From the NCBI GenBank assembly GCA_019279435.1, contig JAAALK010000079.1, forward strand, positions 85,430,162-85,494,161: a DNA stretch of 64,000 nucleotides, in the 5' to 3' direction. The stretch's first letter is position 1. Every line of letters starts with the position of its first letter. The notes beneath the pieces are model-generated. The model was not told where the DNA came from. It worked only from the letters and a program-made list of their open reading frames with translations, and searched no databases. This DNA comes from Zizania palustris. Lineage: Eukaryota > Streptophyta > Magnoliopsida > Poales > Poaceae. The position numbers and the translations under genes are program-made. Positions 45,879 through 57,496 of this stretch are shown here, in pieces.

Positions 45879-46330
45879 GACAGAACCACTCATAAGATGC
45901 TTTTTGATAGTAGAAACATGTTGCATGTTCTTTAGCTACACGATCTTTTCCGAAGTAAAATTCAGATCTACAATACCAATATCATGAATAAAAGCATACA
46001 AATTAGTATTGGTTGGAGAACCTATTAAAATGATATATTATTATTTGTTGAATAAGCGGCACTAATGTGTTATCCCTTTCATCCCGATGAACAACAACGG
46101 ATTGAAAACCGGTACCAATGAGAGGTTTTGAATCGATAGTAACATAATGTTCTCTAGTAGTTTTGAGTAGGATATAAAGAGTAGTTTGTGCAAGATTAGT
46201 TAGAAAAAGATATATTCATTAGTTACAATTAGATGATTTATACGATCTAGCTTCTAGTAAGCACCGTAGATTTCTCTATAAAACCAAATTAACTCTACAA
46301 AGACCTTTAATTAGTTACCACTATCATAGT

Positions 46331-48663
46331 TAGGGATGGATATGGATGTTAGAATATCTGAATTATCCGTATTCGTATTCGAATAACTGTAAATATGGAT
46401 ATTCGTATTCGTATCCGAATTAAATATGGATGACATTTAGAAACATCCGAATTCGTTTTACAAATGTGGATATAGAAATGGATATCCGAATTCTGCTGAA
46501 TGTGGATATGAAAATGGATACATCCGTATTCGTTTTAGGATTTCATAAGATTTCATACAGATTAAACTTAGACTCAAGATGATATATTATCACTATATTA
46601 ATGGTTTATTTATTATTTATATAATTATGGAATACTTAAGTTAGTGAATATTAATAAGCTATGGTTTAAAGTAAATTGATGGTTAAATATTTGTTTGAAC
46701 TTGAAACTTTATTTATAATCAAAATATAACATATCTCATTACATATAAATTGTTTGTATTTTTCTAGATCCATTTGCTATTTTTAATTGATTAATTGTGT
46801 TTCTAGGATTTAAATTGGAATATGTGAAATTTGAACTGCAAGTATCTAAAATAATGCACTAAAATTTATAGAAAAATCATATTCACAATTTTATGTCCAT
46901 TTTTAGTTATTATCCACGAAATTTAAAGAAATGTTAAAAAATTTATGTTACAACACTTCATCGGCAATGTGGAGCTTAATGGTTTTTTAATTATAAAAAA
47001 TAAAATAAAGCCTGAAAAATACGAGACTTGTCATGGTGTTATAATATTACACTTATATGCTATTATAAAAATTTTAAAATGTTTCAAGAAATTTATCATA
47101 TAGGATGTTACGAAACGTGAGATTTTGTTGAGATGAATTATAGTTTGGAGAAGTAATACACTATTGTTTAAAGTAAATTGATGGTTAAATATTTATTTGA
47201 ACTTGAAAAAAATTTTATAATCAAAATACAACATATATAATTACATATATTTTTTGTATTTTTCTAGATCCATTTGCTATTTTTAATTCATTCATTGTGT
47301 TTCTAGGATTTAAATTGGAATATGTGAAATTTGAACTGCAAGTACCTAAAATAATGCACTAAAATTTATAGAAAAATCATATTCACAATTTTATGTCTAT
47401 TTTTAGTTATTATCCACTAAATTTAAATAAATGTTAAAAAATTTATGTTACGACACTTCATCGGTAATGTGGAGCTTAATGGTTTTTTAATTATAAAAAA
47501 ATAAAATAAAGTCTTAAAAATACGAGACTTGTCATGGTATTATAATATTATACGTATATACTATGATAAAATTTTAAAATTGTTTCAAGAAATTTATCAT
47601 ATAGGATGTTACGAAACGTGAGATTCTCTTGAGATGAATTATAGTTTTGAGAAGTAATAGGCTATGGTTTAAAGTAAATTGATGGTTAAATGTTTATTTG
47701 AACTTGAATTTTTTTATAATGAAAATGCAACATATCTCATTCCATATATTGTTTTTGTATTTTTCTAGATCTATTTGCTATTTTTAATTCATTAATTGTG
47801 TTTCTAGGATTTAAATTGGAATATGTGAAATTTGAAAAGCAAGTACCTAAAATATGCACCAAAATTTATAGAAAAATCATATTCACTATTTTGTGTCTAT
47901 TTTTAGTTCTTATCTACTAAATTTAAAGAAATGTTAAAAAATTATGTTACGACACTTCATCGGTAAAGTGGAGCTTAAGGGTTTTTTAATTATAAAAAAA
48001 TCAAATAAAGTCTGAAAAATATGAGACTTGTCATGGTGTTATAATATTATACGTAGATACTATGATAAATTTTTGAAAATATTTCAAGAAATTTATCATA
48101 TAGGATGTTAAGAAACGTGTGATTCTCTTTAGATGAATTAAAGTTTTAAGAAGTAATAGGTTATGGTTTAAAGTAAATTGATGGTTAAATGTTTATTTGA
48201 AGTTGAAACTTTTTTATAATCAAAATACAACATATCTCATTCCATATAAAACTTTTGTATTTTTCTATATCCATTTGCTATTTTTAATCCATTAATTGTG
48301 TTTTTAGGATTTAAATTGGAATATGTGAAATTTGAACTGCAAGTACCTAAAATGATGCACTATAATCAAATAACGTCTATAAAATCTATGTTACGGCACT
48401 CCGCCAGTAATGTGGAGATTAAGTTTTTTTTAATTCTAAAAAATAAAATAAAGTATAAAAAAATACAATGCTTGCCATGATATTGAACACTTTGAACTTT
48501 TGGATATTTTGTGAAACGATGAACATTTCGAGTTAAAACCGAGTAAACATCCGAATATGTATTCGTATTCGAAATATCCTTTTTCTATAATATCCGAAAA
48601 CATCCGAATCTGTATTCGTATTCGAAATAAAATATGGTAAATAATGCTATCCGGATTCGTTTT
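46331..48663. mobile_element. Ac-like hAT, unit 2 copy, right end deleted
   Basis: The left end TAGGGATGGA follows ATCATAGT (46323-46330). The four ~500-bp repeats start at 46664, 47166, 47667 and 48166. The sequence equivalent to 12088-12184 is missing, so the right inverted repeat, its target copy and some flank are gone. This copy cannot transpose. Confidence 0.85.
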
Positions 48664-48714
48664 CAGGACGTGTGCGCCTTCTGGACTGTTTCCGTCACCG
48701 TGAGCCCTCCACGC
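48664..48714 (+). other. Empty-site reference for two unit 1 copia insertions
   Basis: Contains TTTCCGTCACCGTGAGCC and then CTCCACGC without interruption. It shows the pre-insertion state of the minus-strand copia (TCCGT, 48691-48695) and of the split copia (CTCCA, 48707-48711). Confidence 0.85.
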
Positions 48715-50017
48715 CAGAGGCGGGCGCAAGATTTGGATTATGGGTATTCAAAATTCCGGATAGCAATTTTTTTTGTATGTAATGAAAAATAAAAACAACA
48801 ACATGACCACATGTAATTTAATTTGGTGTGTAGACCCACTTACTTATGTGAAAAAAAAACTATCAACATTCATCAATCCAATCAATAAGATTTCAACAAA
48901 CAAATTTCAACAAACAAATTTCAACAAGAATGAAACAAATTTCACCCTAGATTTCAACATATTTCTTTTATTTCTGGAGAAAAGAATCTAGAATCCCGGA
49001 TCTATGGATCTAGGCTCAGGACACTTGGCGGGGAGCGGCGCTGGGAACCCGGCGACTGACGAGGGGAAGAACAAGGGCCTGTGGCGCAGGGAGCCCGACG
49101 ACAAACGGGGGAGGTGCGGGGGCCTAGAGCAGGGATCCCCGGTGGCCGGTAGCCTTCGGCGAGTCGTGGAGGTACTTGAGGATCCAAGTGAGGTCTATAA
49201 GACTGATTGACTATAACATTAATTATATTATTATATATAGTTTTAACTTACATGATACTATAATAAATTATATAAACGATGTAACATTATATTAAATAAA
49301 AGGTTCAAAAAATCGATCGCTTGTGATACCAAAAGTTAATGAGAAATCAAATATATTAGACAATATTTTCTCCATTATACAACGACCTTTCTTTTAAAAT
49401 AAAAATATTAATTGTATTATTATATATAGTTTTCAACTTACATGATACTATAATAAATGATACAAAAATATATTAAATAGAAAAGTTTAAAAATTGGTCT
49501 CCTGTGATACTGAGTTATGGAGAAATTAAATGCATTATACAATACTCCCTCCACACTACGATGACCTTAATTTTAAAATAAAATTATTAAATTAGAGGTA
49601 AGATCTAAATCAAGTATATTAGACAATACTTTCTCTGCTTTACTATGACTTTGTTTTTAAAATAAAATTATTAAATTAGTGGTAAGAGTAAGAGAATATA
49701 ATTATACCATGAATTTATTTTTAAAATAAAATTATTAAATTAGTGGTAAGAGTAAGAGAATATAATTATATTTATATGTTTCTTTGTGTTTCATTGCAAA
49801 CAAAAAATATGGGGTGAGAGAGCCTTGAACTCTAGATCTCATGATCCCAGCAACAAAGATAAATTGCACTAGCCAATTGTGTCACTAGCCCATCTTGTGT
49901 GATAAAATTTTATTTTTTTGATGTATATACATAATATACACTATATATATAATTTTTTGTTGCAAAAATAATGGGTATTCAATTGCATACCCTTGAATAC
50001 AAGTGGGCCCGCCCCTG
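48715..50017. mobile_element. hAT-like non-autonomous element upstream of ELIP-B
   Basis: 1303 bp. The ends CAGAGGCGGGC and GCCCGCCCCTG are imperfect inverted repeats (CAGGGGCGG type), flanked by the 8-bp target CTCCACGC (48707-48714 and 50018-50025). GGGTATTCAA occurs near both ends. Inside are AT-rich repeats, a ~64-bp duplicated block (about 49655-49771) and a GC-rich part (49005-49200) with an unrecognised 68-codon frame. No transposase. Absent from unit 1. Confidence 0.85.
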
Positions 50018-50108
50018 CTCCACGCCTGCACGCGGTGCCTTGGACGTCCACGTCGACCTCTGAGCCACTGAGGCCGTCGTCTTCCACGTCGACGCCTCGT
50101 ACTCGGCC

Positions 50109-50119
50109 GCCGACGTGGC
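50109..50119 (+). promoter_or_regulatory. Overlapping DRE and ABRE motif, ELIP-B
   Basis: GCCGACGTGGC, the same as at 35754-35764, 52 bp before the TATA box. It would suit control by DREB and bZIP factors; this is inferred from motifs only. Confidence 0.55.
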
Positions 50120-50170
50120 CATCACTGCCTCCACCACAACTCCCACCCGTAGTCCTGTGATCTCAACGGC

Positions 50171-50178
50171 TATAAATA
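50171..50178 (+). promoter_or_regulatory. TATA box of ELIP-B
   Basis: TATAAATA in GGCTATAAATAGC, 136 bp before the start codon. Confidence 0.85.
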
Positions 50179-50306
50179 GCATCCAAGCCAGTCGTCTCTC
50201 ACCGCACAGCAGCAAAGTGTATCTACCTTGCTTTCTTCTCCAGCTCTGTCCGCGCATCTTGCGTTCAGCTTCATCTGCATACTCTGTAAGTTGACACTAG
50301 ACAGCG

Positions 50307-51020
50307 ATGGCGACAGTTACCATGGCGACGCTGACCAACTTTGCCGCCGCTGGGATGGCGTCGCGTGTCGTCGCAGGCAGCCGTGTCGCGGTATACTTCC
50401 CGGCCGCCGGTCGCCGGCGGGCCGCGCTCGTCGTCAGGGCCCAGGCCGAGGTGAGCAATGCATATTGCATACACATGTACAACGCCTGTTTGGGTTATCC
50501 ATTATTCCATTCCACGTGTGACGTGTGCTGGTGCTAACCTGGCTATTACGTGGGCATTGATCTGCAGCAGCGGGTGGATCCAACAGAGGAGACCGCCGCT
50601 TCGTCTCCGTCCCCGTCTCCGACGCTGACCCCGGCGGCACCGAGCAACACCAAGCCCAAGGCGGCGGGTGGCGTGAAGCTGTTGGACGTGTTCTTGTTCA
50701 GCGGGCCGGCGCCGGAGCGGATCAATGGGAGGCTTGCCATGCTGGGTTTCGTGTCGGCGCTGGCCGTGGAGGCGTCCAGCGGCGGTGGGATCCTCTCGCA
50801 GGCGGGGAGCGGCAGCGGGATGGCGTGGTTCGCTGCAACGGCGGCCGTGTTCTCCGCAGCGTCGCTGGTGCCGCTGCTCAGCGGCGAGAGCGCGGAGGCG
50901 AGGAGCGGCGCCTTCATGAGCGCCAACGCCGAGCTCTGGAACGGCCGCTTCGCCATGCTCGGCCTCGTCGCTCTCGCCCTCACTGAGTACCTCACCGGCG
51001 CGCCCTTCGTAAACATCTAG
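50307..51020 (+). CDS. ELIP: Early light-induced protein, copy B (one intron)
   Basis: Exon 1 is 50307-50450, the intron 50451-50567 (GTGAGC...CTGCAG, phase 0, 8 bp longer than in copy A) and exon 2 50568-51020, giving 198 residues. Domain layout as in copy A: Arg-rich chloroplast transit peptide to about residue 45, a Pro/Ser/Thr-rich linker, helix I with ERINGRLAMLG, helix II at 133-152, helix III with ELWNGRFAMLG, and a short C-terminus ending APFVNI. It carries Tyr30, Pro73 and Leu91. The last of these replaces GCA by TTG, all three bases, just before helix I. With TATA box, DRE/ABRE motif and 5' UTR in place this is the copy more likely to be expressed normally. Role by family: pigment binding and photoprotection in thylakoids under light or dehydration stress. 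Possible poly(A) signal AATAAA at 51225-51230. Confidence 0.94.
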
Positions 51021-52254
51021 AACATAGTGTGTACGTATACTTGTAGCAGCTAACAATATCTTATGCTGACTGTACGGGTGGCTGTGTATCCTCCGTACGA
51101 TTTGTAAGCCGCAGAAATCTGAATTATGCCTCTTGGAATAGAAGAATGTTAGCAGTAATCGCTTTGTGTTTTCGTGGAATACTACTTAGACGCAGTTGTT
51201 TTGCAACGAAATTTTATTTTTAATAATAAATGTGTATTTAGAATATGATATTGATTTAAACGCACTTAATAATATTGCTTCGAATCTCTCAAATAATATA
51301 TGTTAAGAAAGACAACGAAGAGAAAGTTAAAAACTCCCGCATCAGAGAGAAAATAGTGTGAGGTATTTACTTCAAAAAAGCTTTCGATTGATCATCTCGA
51401 GATGGCAAACATCTTAGTTTACTTTCAGCAAGTAGCCTTTATTCCTTTCACGATAAAGCTAGTAATGTTCCATACAGACCATTCAGAAGCAATGTTAATT
51501 TGGAAATTTCTGAACACAAAAATGCTGAACACAAAAATGCTAAACACAAAATTGCTAACACAGTTGGGCGCAGCTATTTTCGTTAACTTATTTTATTTCA
51601 ATTGATGAAACCTACTATTGACAAGTTTTTAATCCTAATTTCTGACCCTTAAAATTTTGGATGCTAAAATTGGTGTTCTTATAATGCAGAGATTGCAAGT
51701 GTGCTAAATCCCATTGATTTGTCAGCCATTGCATCAAACATCAATTAGGCGCCATACAGAATTCACACCCTTATTCTCTCTAGCACACTTTTCGCCCCAT
51801 AAAGGCTTATCATACAACTGCTAAAAGTGTTCTTGGTACTCTTATAATAAATTGGAATGCAAGTTATGATTATTACAACAGAACAGTTGTAAACCAAGCT
51901 TAATACTTCACCATGGAGTTTGTACCGGTCCTGCAAGCTTATTCATCAAGCCTCATGTCTTACCTTTCAATGAATGTGGTGCATGCTATCTGATTATTTT
52001 TCTGCATTGTAAGGAACAACTATAACCATACCGTGTAAGTAATCCTACAAATACAAAACAAGTAATCATTCAAAATCATACTTCTACAGGATAAAAGAAC
52101 CAAACACAATTACTCTTTTAATAAAAGAACCACCGAGCATGAACAACTTCCCTGTGGTTAGCGATGCCTGGGCCTACAAAGTTTCCAAACAAGAGAGCAT
52201 TTTTGACAGGTTAGTGCAAGCTAAAGCTTCAGAAATGTGTACTTCTCAAAAAAA

Positions 52255-52356
52255 CTAATCTTCATGATATCTATCTTGAACAAAAGACATGAATTGTGCA
52301 ATGTCCTCCATGTATGTAGCACTTAACCGAGTAGCATTAATCCATGACACATCCAT
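52255..52356 (-). pseudogene. TNP2 transposase-associated remnant, unit 2
   Basis: 33 codons on the minus strand, beginning MDVSWINATRLSATYMEDIA; the counterpart of 39877-40029, ended early by a stop at 52255-52257. Confidence 0.5.
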
Positions 52357-52906
52357 CTACTGAATACAATAACCAAAACCTCTAATTATCTACGAATTAT
52401 TGTTTCCTTTATGCCGCAAAAATCAAAGTATTATGAAAATCTATCAAGAGTAATGAGTAATTTAACATACATACAGTACATAATTCACTCCGATTCACTC
52501 AAATTCATTTCGAATCAATCAATTTATGGCACTAACTAAAGACTAATAGAAGAGAACTAATCCTGATGGTGCCCTTGAACTAAACCCACAGGTGGCAATC
52601 AAGCTGATCATAGCTCCCTTGCTGCGGCCAGCTTTTCCTCTAATGAGAATCGCCAACTAAATTTTGAGAATTCATAGAAATTTAGAAAAAAAATCAAAAT
52701 ACTTCAAAAAATTTGTATAAAATTTAAAAGTTTCAAATATTATTTCAACATAAATTTCAAAAATTATTTCAATTTAGATGTTATTGCTTTAAAGTTTAAA
52801 ATATTCGATACCGTTTTATTATTTATTTTATTTGAAAAATATTGATAAAATATTTATTTTATCTGAAACATGTTGTATAGTTCAACTCCCAGACTGCACA
52901 TTTTTT

Positions 52907-53072
52907 AAAAACCACTTTTAAGACGAAGAGCGTATTCTGACGGGTGGGGTCTACTCGGTCAAAATGTATAGTTCCACTTCTATGATGATAAAACCCACTT
53001 TTAAGACGAAGAGCGTATTCTGACAGGTGGGGTCCACTCGGTCAAAATGTATAGTTTCACTTCTATGATGAA
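52907..53072. repeat. 83-bp tandem duplication, unit 2 only
   Basis: Two adjacent copies of CCACTTTTAAGACGAAGAGC...CACTTCTATGATGA. Unit 1 has one copy, near 41016-41090. Confidence 0.85.
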
Positions 53073-54216
53073 TCTGTGTTAATTTACATGTCGAATATTT
53101 TCACTTCGTCATAGATCGATGTATGAAATGGCTGACGCCCACATCGCCAACATCCATGACTAATCTGTTATAATCGTCATTAGTATACCTTATCCTGGGA
53201 CAAAAATTTGTATCGTCATTCTCAAATTGTCATAGATCAAAGGATTTCTAGCAGTGTTGGTTAAAATAGTGTCCATTCATAAAGGTATATAGATAAATAT
53301 ATGGCAAAATTTTCTACAAGACATCTAAAAACTGTGTTATTTGCCGATGAACATGGTAAAAACATGACTTTGCTAGAGGGAAACCCAAAACTATGAATTT
53401 TTGTTGCAGGACACCGCCATCATTATTTTAATATTTTCTGAATTTTTTTTGAAATGTCCAAAATTCCCTTACTCCCTCTCTTTTTTTCCTTTATCCTTAG
53501 TTTCTCCTCTCTGCTCCAACTGCAGGCAACGTCGGTGATGAGCAGTGACAACAACGGTGCTGGTGGCTTCAGCAAGCTCATAGGCAAAGCTGTAGCCATA
53601 ACTCGCGAGCGGTGGAAGTAGAGACTGTGGAGTAAATGAGGAAAGAGGAAAAGAGTGGGAGTAAGGGCATTTTGGGCATTTCAAAAAATAATCTTCAAAA
53701 AGTATTAAAATAAAAGTGATGGTGTCCTGCAGCAAATATTTATAATTTTAGGATGTCCTTTGGCAAACTCACGTTTTTACAATGTTAGTAAATACCACAA
53801 TTTTTGAATGTCTTGTAGCAAATTTTGCATAAATATACCTTTCATCTCTTAGGAGTATATGAGTATCTAAAAATGATAAAATGGAATTCAATTTCTGATT
53901 TCTAATAAAAATTCTATTTCTAAATAAAAATTTTCCATTTTCATTTTTGTCTAGTATGTTTTGTTTCCGTTTTTCCATGCAATGGATGAAAACATTCCGA
54001 TCTACAGATTTCTAAATACATACCAAGCTAAGAGTGCTATCTTTATATTAAGAAATTCTCACCATATTTTGGTTGCACGTATTCTACCATTCGGCAAGCC
54101 AAGGAGGAGAGCAGAAATTGAGCCATAAAGGGGATTGTAGCTTTCTGATGGTGCTTGTAGGTGGCAGAGGACGTCATGGCTCGAGCCCGTTGGGCTGGCC
54201 TAAAGCACGGCTAGAA

Positions 54217-54807
54217 AGTATAGCATGGCCCGTTAGCAAATGGGCCCAGGGTGGCACGACTTGACGGTCGAGCTATGCTTGGGCCGCCACCCAAGCACGA
54301 TGGGACGGCATGGGCATGACCCATTTAAAGAAGGCCTGACTAGGCCCATTAATTAATGTTCACTAATCGCATTTATTAATTTCATTTCCATCCAAAAGAC
54401 ATTAGCCATTTAACCGCACATGCGGATGCACTACACACAGCACAGTGCACACCCATGCATGGGCCCAACGCATCCAGTCGGTTGGCTCAAGCTGTCACTT
54501 CGTGACTCATGCAGAAGAATGAGATGACCGCGTAGGAAAACAGGCAGCTGTCGCTTGGGTGAAAAAAGGGCGGTCGGGTGAAAAAAGGGTATCTCTTCAA
54601 GGTGGGCCTTTTAGCTTAATGGGCCGAGCGGGCCTGGCCGGCACGATTAACCTCTTTTGTGCCGTGTTTAGGCTCACAGCCGGGCCCATGGGTGGGTATG
54701 ACATGGCCCATTAACTAACTGGGTCAGGCCCGGCCATCAGTAAACGGGTTGTGCTTTCATGGGCCCATTCCGTGTTGGGTCGGGCCGCCCATTTGCTAAT
54801 CTATACT
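54217..54807. mobile_element. MITE-like element, unit 2 copy
   Basis: AGTATAG...CTATACT ends; the counterpart of 42243-42831. Confidence 0.5.
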
Positions 54808-54984
54808 CCCGGTGAAAGGATGAGGGAGGGTGGTGGCGCCATAGGAGTGACCACCAAACCGACTACGCGTGAGTGTGATTGTGTGTGTGACTTAGATTCG
54901 GCTAGTTGGGTGTCTTCGATTGAATAATGAACCGTGGATATGACATGTGGAAGAATAGGCTCGTTAATTCACTATAGGTAGAAA

Positions 54985-56563
54985 CACTACGGGAAAATGC
55001 AAATTCACTGAGTACCAGGTACAGGTGCTTGGCGAAATCCCTTTTATACTCGGCAAACAACACTAAGTTAACCCACTATCGGTGAACGGAGTTAGCCGAG
55101 TGTTATTCATCGGACACTCGACAAACAAGTTTACCCAGTATAAAAGTAGGCACCATGACAAGTATTGTATTTTTCAGGCTTCATTTAATTTTTTAGAATT
55201 AAAAAAACATTAAGCTCCTCATTGTTGATCGAGTGTCATAACCTAGATTTTCAAAATTTCTTTACATTTAATGGTAAAGAACTAAAAATGTACTCAAGAA
55301 CATGAATATTATTTTTCTACAAATTTTGGTTCATTATTTCATGCACTTGTACTTCAAATTGTACCTATTTCGATTTAAATGTTAGAAAAACACTTAATGA
55401 ATTAAAAATAGCAAAGTGACCTTGAAAACATCTAAAATTTTACAGTATATAATATATGACAAGTTTTTACTGTACAAAAAGTTTCACGTCCAAAAAGTTA
55501 ACCCATCAATTTGTTTTCAAACCTATCCTAATCCTACTCTTAACCATCTGACCTTCTCGTAGAATCTTTGGTTTCTAAATATCATATGTGACAACTTTCT
55601 CAAAATATTTTCAAATTTTTATCACATCATATAAGTATCATATCATAATACCACAACAAAGTATCATGTTTTTCAGACTTCAATTGATTTTTTAGAACTA
55701 AAAAATTGTTAAGCTCCACGTTGCTGGTCGAGTGCCGCAAGCTAGATTTTTCACATTTTCTATACAATTAGTGGTGAAGGACTAAAAATGGACTCAAGAA
55801 CATGAATATGATTTTTATACAATTTTTGATTCATTATTTCATGCACTTACAGTTCAAATTTGACCTATTTCGATTTAAATCACACAAACACACTTAATGA
55901 ATGAAAAAAATAGAAAAATGACCAAAAAAATGTGAACTTCATACATTGAAAAATATATCTTGTACTTTGAGTGTAGAAAATTTCGATGTTTAAACCAAGT
56001 TGGAAATACTAGAAAAATTTTCAAGTTCAAACCAAGTTGAAAATACCACATGGTTGCAAAATTGGTTTTCACATGAAATGATGGGTACCAAGACTTTATT
56101 GAGTGTTTTTTGAAAAAACACTCGGAAAAGTATATGGTTTGTCGAGTGCCACACATAGGCACTTGGCAAATGAGTCCACCGGACATGTGGCCATGCCTTT
56201 TGAGCCACCATAATAGGATGTTTACCGAGTGTCTATTAGTGACACTCAGCAAAGTATGACACCGGACACATGGCACTTTCGGCACTTGGCTTGGGTTTGT
56301 CAAGTGTCCGTTAGTGGCACTCAGCAAAGTAAGTCGTCGTCGCGGACTGTGTTTGTATTTTTTTGTCGTTTATTCGCCGAGTGTCATGGTGTTTGCCGAG
56401 TTTATTCTCTAGAGGCACTTGACAAATGTTCAATTCCCCGCGAGCTTTTGTCTGTCGAGTGCTTTCCTATGGCACTTGGCAAACTATAAGCTTTGTCATG
56501 TGCTCGAGGGAAAACACTCGTTTAGTTCATTAGCACTCGGCAAGCTCCCTGTTTCCTGTAGTT
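54985..56563. mobile_element. CACTA-like element, unit 2 copy
   Basis: CACTACGGGAAAATGC...GTTTCCTGTAGT, collinear with 43009-44571. CACTCGGCAAA-type subterminal words; no transposase frame. Confidence 0.75.
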
Positions 56564-56627
56564 ATATCTTTTATCAATGAATTATCTATTTTTCGATATG
56601 ACTAATTTATTAGACTCTATTACAACC

Positions 56628-57496
56628 ATGAAAAATTGCAACGTGAAAATTGTTCTACTTACTCACGGATATTCATCAAATGCTAAACAAATTGTTCACT
56701 TAATTCAAATCCAAAACTCCATGATTTGCATGCTACAAGTGAAAAGATCCAGGTGGGTTTGTTTGTCGCACTACTTTATTCTAGACTGCTTACCAGTGCA
56801 CATTGGTCTAAACTGGGATAGTGTAGTGTATGCCAAAATCATTGCCTTAAGCTTCTGATGGCTTTCATGCCTAGGCTTGGCCTGATTGGAAAGTATAAGG
56901 TGGACAAACAAATAACCCCTGACATTATGAAAAGAACAACAAAATTCATTGATCATCAAGTTTGCTTTCAATGCTCCATTTGAACTGGACTTGTTTGTCT
57001 AGAGTAGAAATTGACTAGCTTTGCGCAGTCCCTGCTTTTACGTGTCTAGTTACCTTGATTGAGTGGTGATGCTTTTATTTCAAAATGATAAAATCACATG
57101 CTGTCATCATGTTTTTAGAGCATGTTAAATTGAGCCGAGCACATAATAATTGGTATTAATATTGGCATATTTTTGCTTTATATGTCTTTGCAATTCTGCC
57201 CAATTCGAAGCTATGCATCTTTTACATGCTCCTTGATGCTTGCATTGCCAAAGTGGGAGAAATTTTTGAGTTCTCTACAGCAAGGGGATAAAATAACTCA
57301 GGGGGAGTTATTATCTTGCCAAGGGAAAGATTTGCCGAAGGGGCTTTTACTCTGTTGAAAAAGGGGGAGGAAAATTCTTTTATCAAGTGACATGATTTGG
57401 CTCGTTTCTAAGTTTTTATGGTCACTTGTGTGCTGAAATTTTTTAAATTTTCTTGAACTTGAATTTGGTTGTCAATGCACTAATCAAGGGGGAGAT
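56628..57496 (+). mobile_element. 3' noncoding tail of a SIRE-type element, orphaned
   Basis: Host sequence shared with unit 1 stops at 56627 and this tail begins. The part from about 56740 (AAAAGATCCAGGTGGG) resembles 31910-32030 of the SIRE element. GGGGGAG tracts occur at 57301, 57363 and 57488; the last precedes the LTR at 57497. Its own gag-pol is missing to the left. A tail on the outer side of a 5' LTR means two elements once stood in tandem sharing this LTR, and a deletion removed the left one's body together with host sequence. Confidence 0.75.

Larger units (their letters stand above)
9412..45989 (+). repeat. Segmental duplication unit 1 (contains ELIP-A)
   Basis: Starts AAAATCATACAAATTAGTATTGG, directly after the unit 0 copia, and ends where the same sequence begins again at 45990. 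Backbone pieces collinear with unit 2: 9412-12216, 19203-19218, 35505-35834 and 38334-44636. The rest is insertions special to this unit, plus the stretch 44637-45989, replaced by copia sequence in unit 2. It is 36.6 kb long, against 17.5 kb for unit 2. Confidence 0.85.
50018..50306 (+). promoter_or_regulatory. ELIP-B promoter and 5' UTR
   Basis: A compact promoter joined to its gene. ACGT cores occur in GGACGTCCACGTCGACC (about 50041-50057), the DRE/ABRE overlap is at 50109-50119 and the TATA box at 50171-50178. Transcription should start near 50200, giving a 5' UTR of about 105 bases. Confidence 0.7.
51021..54216. other. ELIP-B downstream region with transposon debris
   Basis: Collinear with 39162-42242. 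It keeps about 490 bp (51440-51935) that unit 1 has lost, including three copies of a 15-bp CTGAACACAAAAATG-like word at 51510-51555, and lacks the unit 1 stretch 40345-40770 (junction near 52660). No gene apart from the TNP2-like remnant. Confidence 0.5.
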
